Assembly: GCA_003164475.1 (NCBI GenBank)
Contig: PLTL01000273.1
Span: 3,460-11,070 of the forward strand
Length of the DNA: 7,611 nucleotides
Direction: 5' to 3'
DNA from: Candidatus Dormiibacterota bacterium
GTDB taxonomy: Bacteria > Chloroflexota > Dormibacteria > UBA8260 > Bog-877
Shown: positions 5,894 through 7,611 of the stretch, in pieces
Layout of the letters: each line of letters opens with the position of its first letter
How positions within the stretch are numbered: the first letter of the stretch is position 1
Program-made: the position numbers and the translations under genes
The notes under the pieces: model-generated
What the model was told of the DNA's origin: nothing
Databases searched by the model: none
What the model saw: the letters and a program-made list of their open reading frames with translations, nothing else

Positions 5894-5919
5894 GTGGGGG
5901 CGGACCTGTCGACCCCCAC
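5894..5919 (+). repeat. 7-bp perfect inverted repeat upstream of the MDMPI gene
   Basis: GTGGGGG (5894-5900) and CCCCCAC (5913-5919) form a perfect stem around a 12-nt loop, about 100 bp before ATG 6023 and 24 bp after the 5798-5869 structure. It could be an operator, a leader hairpin or a terminator of an upstream transcript; no T-tract follows. The remaining stretch to 6010 contains a cggatccg palindrome (5935-5942) and no clear promoter hexamers. Confidence 0.3.
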
Positions 5920-6010
5920 CGCTTCTGATCAGGTCGGATCCGGCTGGGGTGGATCGGCTGGGCCCGGATTTAGGGGACAGAGCGCCCCGGAGCAGATGGG
6001 GCATTGAGGC

Positions 6011-6016
6011 AGGGAG
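6011..6016 (+). promoter_or_regulatory. Ribosome binding site of the MDMPI gene
   Basis: AGGGAG at 6011-6016, 6 nt before ATG 6023. It is the clearest Shine-Dalgarno sequence in the window and fixes the start of the downstream gene. Confidence 0.8.
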
Positions 6017-6022
6017 TCAAAG

Positions 6023-6811
6023 ATGGAACCCAATCCAGTTCGCTGGATCTCCGAGTTGCGGCGTTCCCACGATGAGCTTGCCCAGCTGGTTACCTCCCTG
6101 ACCTACGCGCAACTGCGCGCAGGCTCGGCCTGCACCGACTGGAGTGTTTCCCAGGTGCTCTCTCACCTCGGCAGCGGTGCCGAGCTGGCTCTGATGACGC
6201 TTCAGGCCGCATTGGCTGGGGGTGAGCCGCCCATCCGTGAGACCAGTGTCTCGGTTTGGGGCCGCTGGAACGGCATGAGCCCCGAGGAGCAGGCCTCAGG
6301 CTTCCTGGAATGGGACACCCGGCACCTGGAAGCGCTTGAGGGCCTGAGCCAAGACATCCTTGCCCATCTGAAGGTGAGGATCTCATTCCTCCCCGAGCCG
6401 GTCGACTCGGTGGGGCTGGTGGGGTTGCGGCTGGGAGAGCATGAGCTCCACAACTGGGACATTCGGGTCAGCTTCGATCCCGGAGCCACGATCGCAGACT
6501 CGGCAGCGGAGCTGCTGGTCGACCGGCTGCCGATGATGATGCCCTGGATCGGCCACGGCGATGCTCTGGTCAAGCCCCCAGCGCGCCTGGCGGTGAGCAC
6601 CATCGCACCACCGCGCCGCTGGACCCTGGAGCTGGGGCAGCAGGTCGCCTTGTCCGAGCCGGCGCCGGGCAGCGATGGCAGCCTGGAGGCTCGGGGTGAG
6701 TCCCTGCTTCGGCTCGTCACCGGTCGCATTCGGCCTGACGACGCCGCCAGGGTGGCCCTGACAGGCCCGATCGGGCTCGCCGACCTGGCTCGGGTCTTTC
6801 CCGGCTTCTAG
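6023..6811 (+). CDS. Maleylpyruvate isomerase (MDMPI) family mycothiol-dependent enzyme
   Basis: A 262-residue cytoplasmic protein of the MDMPI/DinB-like superfamily. The characterised member is the mycothiol-dependent maleylpyruvate isomerase of Corynebacterium; most relatives have unknown substrates. The N-terminal four-helix metal-binding domain spans about residues 8-150. Its start, RRSHDELAQLVTSLT, leads to CTDWSVSQVLSHLGSGAE (37-54), which contributes His48. GEHELHNWDIR (138-148) contributes Glu139 and His143. These match the family's zinc ligands (His, then Glu-x3-His) in order and spacing, so the metal site looks intact. The C-terminal MDMPI_C-like domain (about 180-262) includes RRWTLELG, then SLLRLVTGRI and GLADLARVFPGF. 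A member of this family implies mycothiol, hence an actinobacterial host. The actual thiol-transfer or isomerase substrate cannot be told from sequence, and no aromatic-degradation genes are nearby. Single gene with a strong ribosome binding site. Confidence 0.92.
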   Translation: MEPNPVRWISELRRSHDELAQLVTSLTYAQLRAGSACTDWSVSQVLSHLGSGAELALMTLQAALAGGEPPIRETSVSVWGRWNGMSPEEQASGFLEWDTRHLEALEGLSQDILAHLKVRISFLPEPVDSVGLVGLRLGEHELHNWDIRVSFDPGATIADSAAELLVDRLPMMMPWIGHGDALVKPPARLAVSTIAPPRRWTLELGQQVALSEPAPGSDGSLEARGESLLRLVTGRIRPDDAARVALTGPIGLADLARVFPGF

Positions 6812-6818
6812 ATCGGCC

Positions 6819-6842
6819 CGAAGCGCAAGTCCCGGCCCTTCG
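6819..6842 (+). terminator. Weak hairpin after the MDMPI stop
   Basis: CGAAG (6819-6823) and CTTCG (6838-6842) form a 5-bp stem with a 14-nt loop, starting 7 nt after the stop codon. The place is right for a terminator, but the stem is short and no T-tract follows. Confidence 0.2.
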
Positions 6843-7023
6843 CACGAGTGGTGAACGTGTCCCCCGGGTGAGGCTCCCGCTGGCCGGCCGCAATCGCGCC
6901 GACCGTTCGCTAGGGAGCGGGCCCCGATCCTCGCGGGCCGGGTCCTGTCCGGTGTGTCCCAGGTCAAGTCCAACGCTGAGCCGCCGGCGACGCCGGGCTT
7001 CCCCACGGGAAAGGTGCCCGAGG

Positions 7024-7049
7024 ACCGGGGCCGCAGCCCGGACCCCGGT
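7024..7049 (+). repeat. 7-bp inverted repeat (stem-loop)
   Basis: ACCGGGG (7024-7030) and CCCCGGT (7043-7049) form a perfect stem around a 12-nt loop. It is the first of four stem-loops spaced through 7024-7373 with no coding signal. Confidence 0.35.
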
Positions 7050-7084
7050 GGAGGCCGCGAGGTCGTCGCCACCGAACTGTCCGA

Positions 7085-7147
7085 GCCTGCCGGGAGCACA
7101 TGCTCGCGCCCGATCGATCCGATCGGTGGCTGGTGCTCCAGCTAGGC
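7085..7147 (+). repeat. Composite stem-loop of about 20 pairs (candidate structured RNA)
   Basis: From outside in: GCCTGC (7085-7090) with GC-T-AGGC (7141-7147, one bulged T); GGAGCAC (7093-7099) with GTGCTCC (7133-7139); an internal loop of 10 and 6 nt; then CCGATCG (7110-7116) with CGATCGG (7120-7126) around a 3-nt loop. An alternative local pairing, GAGC (7094-7097) with GCTC (7102-7105), would compete with the middle helix. The strand of any transcript is unknown; the inverted repeat itself is symmetric. Confidence 0.35.
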
Positions 7148-7286
7148 CGCCATCCCCGGGGAGAGCTGGGGCGGCCCTCCGCCAGAACGGCGCGTAGGGG
7201 TCCTCGGCGTCCGCGCCGGCACGGGACGGTGAAGGCCACGGCGATTCGGCTTCTGCTGCGGCTTGTACGCCTCAACTCAGGTGGGC

Positions 7287-7320
7287 CCTCCACGCTGGGC
7301 GGCAGCCCCGAGCGTGGAGG
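7287..7320 (+). repeat. 10-bp perfect stem plus 4-bp inner stem
   Basis: CCTCCACGCT (7287-7296) and AGCGTGGAGG (7311-7320) are perfect reverse complements. Inside the loop GGGC (7297-7300) pairs with GCCC (7305-7308) around GGCA, leaving a 2-nt bulge (7309-7310). This is the longest uninterrupted stem I found in the window. No T-tract follows on the plus strand or on the minus strand, so it is not a classical intrinsic terminator. Confidence 0.4.
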
Positions 7321-7331
7321 TGAGAGGGGAG

Positions 7332-7373
7332 CTCCGGTCGAGATGGTCCCGAACGTCCCGGCTCACACCGGAG
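7332..7373 (+). repeat. 7-bp inverted repeat following the 7287-7320 hairpin
   Basis: CTCCGGT (7332-7338) and ACCGGAG (7367-7373) form a perfect stem enclosing 28 nt. Inside, GAG (7340-7342) can pair with CTC (7362-7364). It begins 12 nt after the 10-bp hairpin, suggesting one structured unit. Confidence 0.3.
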
Positions 7374-7510
7374 GGTGGCCCATGGCGCTCGAGTCCTCGG
7401 GGTGGCGCCGTGAGGAGATCGCCGGTGTGCTCCGAGCCGAGCTGCTGGCGGTCGTCACCGCCGTCCCCACCTCGCCGCCGGGGGTGGAGGCCGGGGGTGG
7501 GGGGCTGGTT

Positions 7511-7518
7511 GGTAAAGT
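7511..7518 (+). promoter_or_regulatory. Putative -10 box near the right edge
   Basis: GGTAAAGT at 7511-7518 contains TAAAGT (7513-7518), a TANNNT-type -10 with a TGG extension before it. Transcription would begin near 7525, about 26 nt before ATG 7551. No clear -35. Confidence 0.3.
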
Positions 7519-7550
7519 ACGGGGGTGCCCGGCCTGCCACGAGCCACGCG

Positions 7551-7611
7551 ATGATCCCGAGAGACGTCGCGTCTCTGCCTGACCTCTCAGACGGGCGTCC
7601 TCGGGCGGGGC
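7551..7611 (+). CDS. Possible start of a gene cut by the right edge
   Basis: ATG 7551 opens a frame of 20 codons to the window end (MIPRDVASLPDLSDGRPRAG) without a stop. It lies at the right distance from the -10-like box at 7513-7518. No good Shine-Dalgarno sequence precedes it, and the product cannot be recognised from 20 residues. A 17-nt inverted repeat (7560-7576) overlaps its first codons. Confidence 0.2.
   Translation, partial: MIPRDVASLPDLSDGRPRAG
7560..7576 (+). repeat. Perfect 7-bp inverted repeat (hairpin or operator)
   Basis: AGAGACG (7560-7566), TCG, CGTCTCT (7570-7576). It sits about 35 nt downstream of the predicted transcription start and within the first codons of the possible edge gene. 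It could be a leader hairpin or a protein-binding site. Confidence 0.3.

Larger units (their letters stand above)
6843..7550. other. Gene-free, hairpin-rich stretch
   Basis: About 700 bp without a convincing gene. Frames on both strands are Arg/Pro/Gly-rich and unlike proteins. Besides the stem-loops listed separately, GCTCCC (6873-6878) pairs with GGGAGC (6913-6918), and CCGGCG-A-CGCCGG forms a palindrome at 6984-6996. I looked for the conserved cores of RNase P RNA, tmRNA, SRP RNA, tRNAs and common riboswitches and did not find them. Confidence 0.45.

Noticed and set aside
4742..6007. 421-codon open frame on the plus strand, mostly opposite the helicase
   Set aside because: Antisense shadow of a fully motif-complete DEAD-box gene; beyond 5338 the translation is Gly/Arg/Ser-rich with no domain.
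6812..7550. A known housekeeping RNA (RNase P RNA, tmRNA, SRP RNA) in the hairpin-rich gap
   Set aside because: None of the conserved core sequences I know for these RNAs could be found on either strand.
1..7611. CRISPR array, insertion sequence or phage attachment site
   Set aside because: No regularly spaced direct repeats, transposase or integrase motifs, or terminal inverted repeats bounding a gene were seen.

Overview
This is high-GC DNA (roughly 70% by eye), with strong G/C bias at third codon positions in the real genes. The most informative taxonomic clue is the MDMPI-type (mycothiol-dependent) enzyme at 6023-6811. Together with TANNNT-type -10 boxes and a probable leaderless start, it suggests an actinobacterium or a close high-GC relative. 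The species cannot be named from this window.

Layout. Positions 1-354 (minus) hold the N-terminus of a KdpD sensor kinase that runs off the left edge. Divergent from it, at 462-910 (plus), is an unrecognised small gene that appears frameshifted. Its stop overlaps (GTGA) the start of a lipoprotein at 907-1710 that resembles the DUF2268 metalloprotease family but has lost most of its HExxH motif. A DoxX-family membrane protein (1780-2262, minus) converges on the lipoprotein gene. Positions 2263-2787 hold no convincing gene but carry a good promoter (TTGGCA-N17-TACGCT) for 2788-3990 (plus). That gene encodes a 400-residue DedA membrane protein with an RDD-like membrane segment and a C-terminal winged-helix domain. 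A DEAD-box RNA helicase (4025-5338, minus) converges on it, 34 nt away. Positions 5339-6022 are gene-poor and carry strong inverted repeats. An MDMPI-family enzyme with an intact metal site and a clear ribosome binding site follows (6023-6811, plus). The last 800 nt hold no convincing long gene but contain a run of strong hairpins, a promoter-like box and possibly the first 20 codons of another gene at the right edge.

The genes do not form one pathway. Only 462-910 and 907-1710 look like an operon. The rest are single units with convergent or divergent neighbours: potassium or turgor sensing, envelope proteins, RNA remodelling and low-molecular-weight-thiol metabolism. The items that most deserve a second look are the DedA-RDD-winged-helix fusion with its promoter and short leader ORF, the active-site-degenerate lipoprotein with its frameshifted partner, and the two structured gene-free stretches (5798-5919 and 7024-7373).
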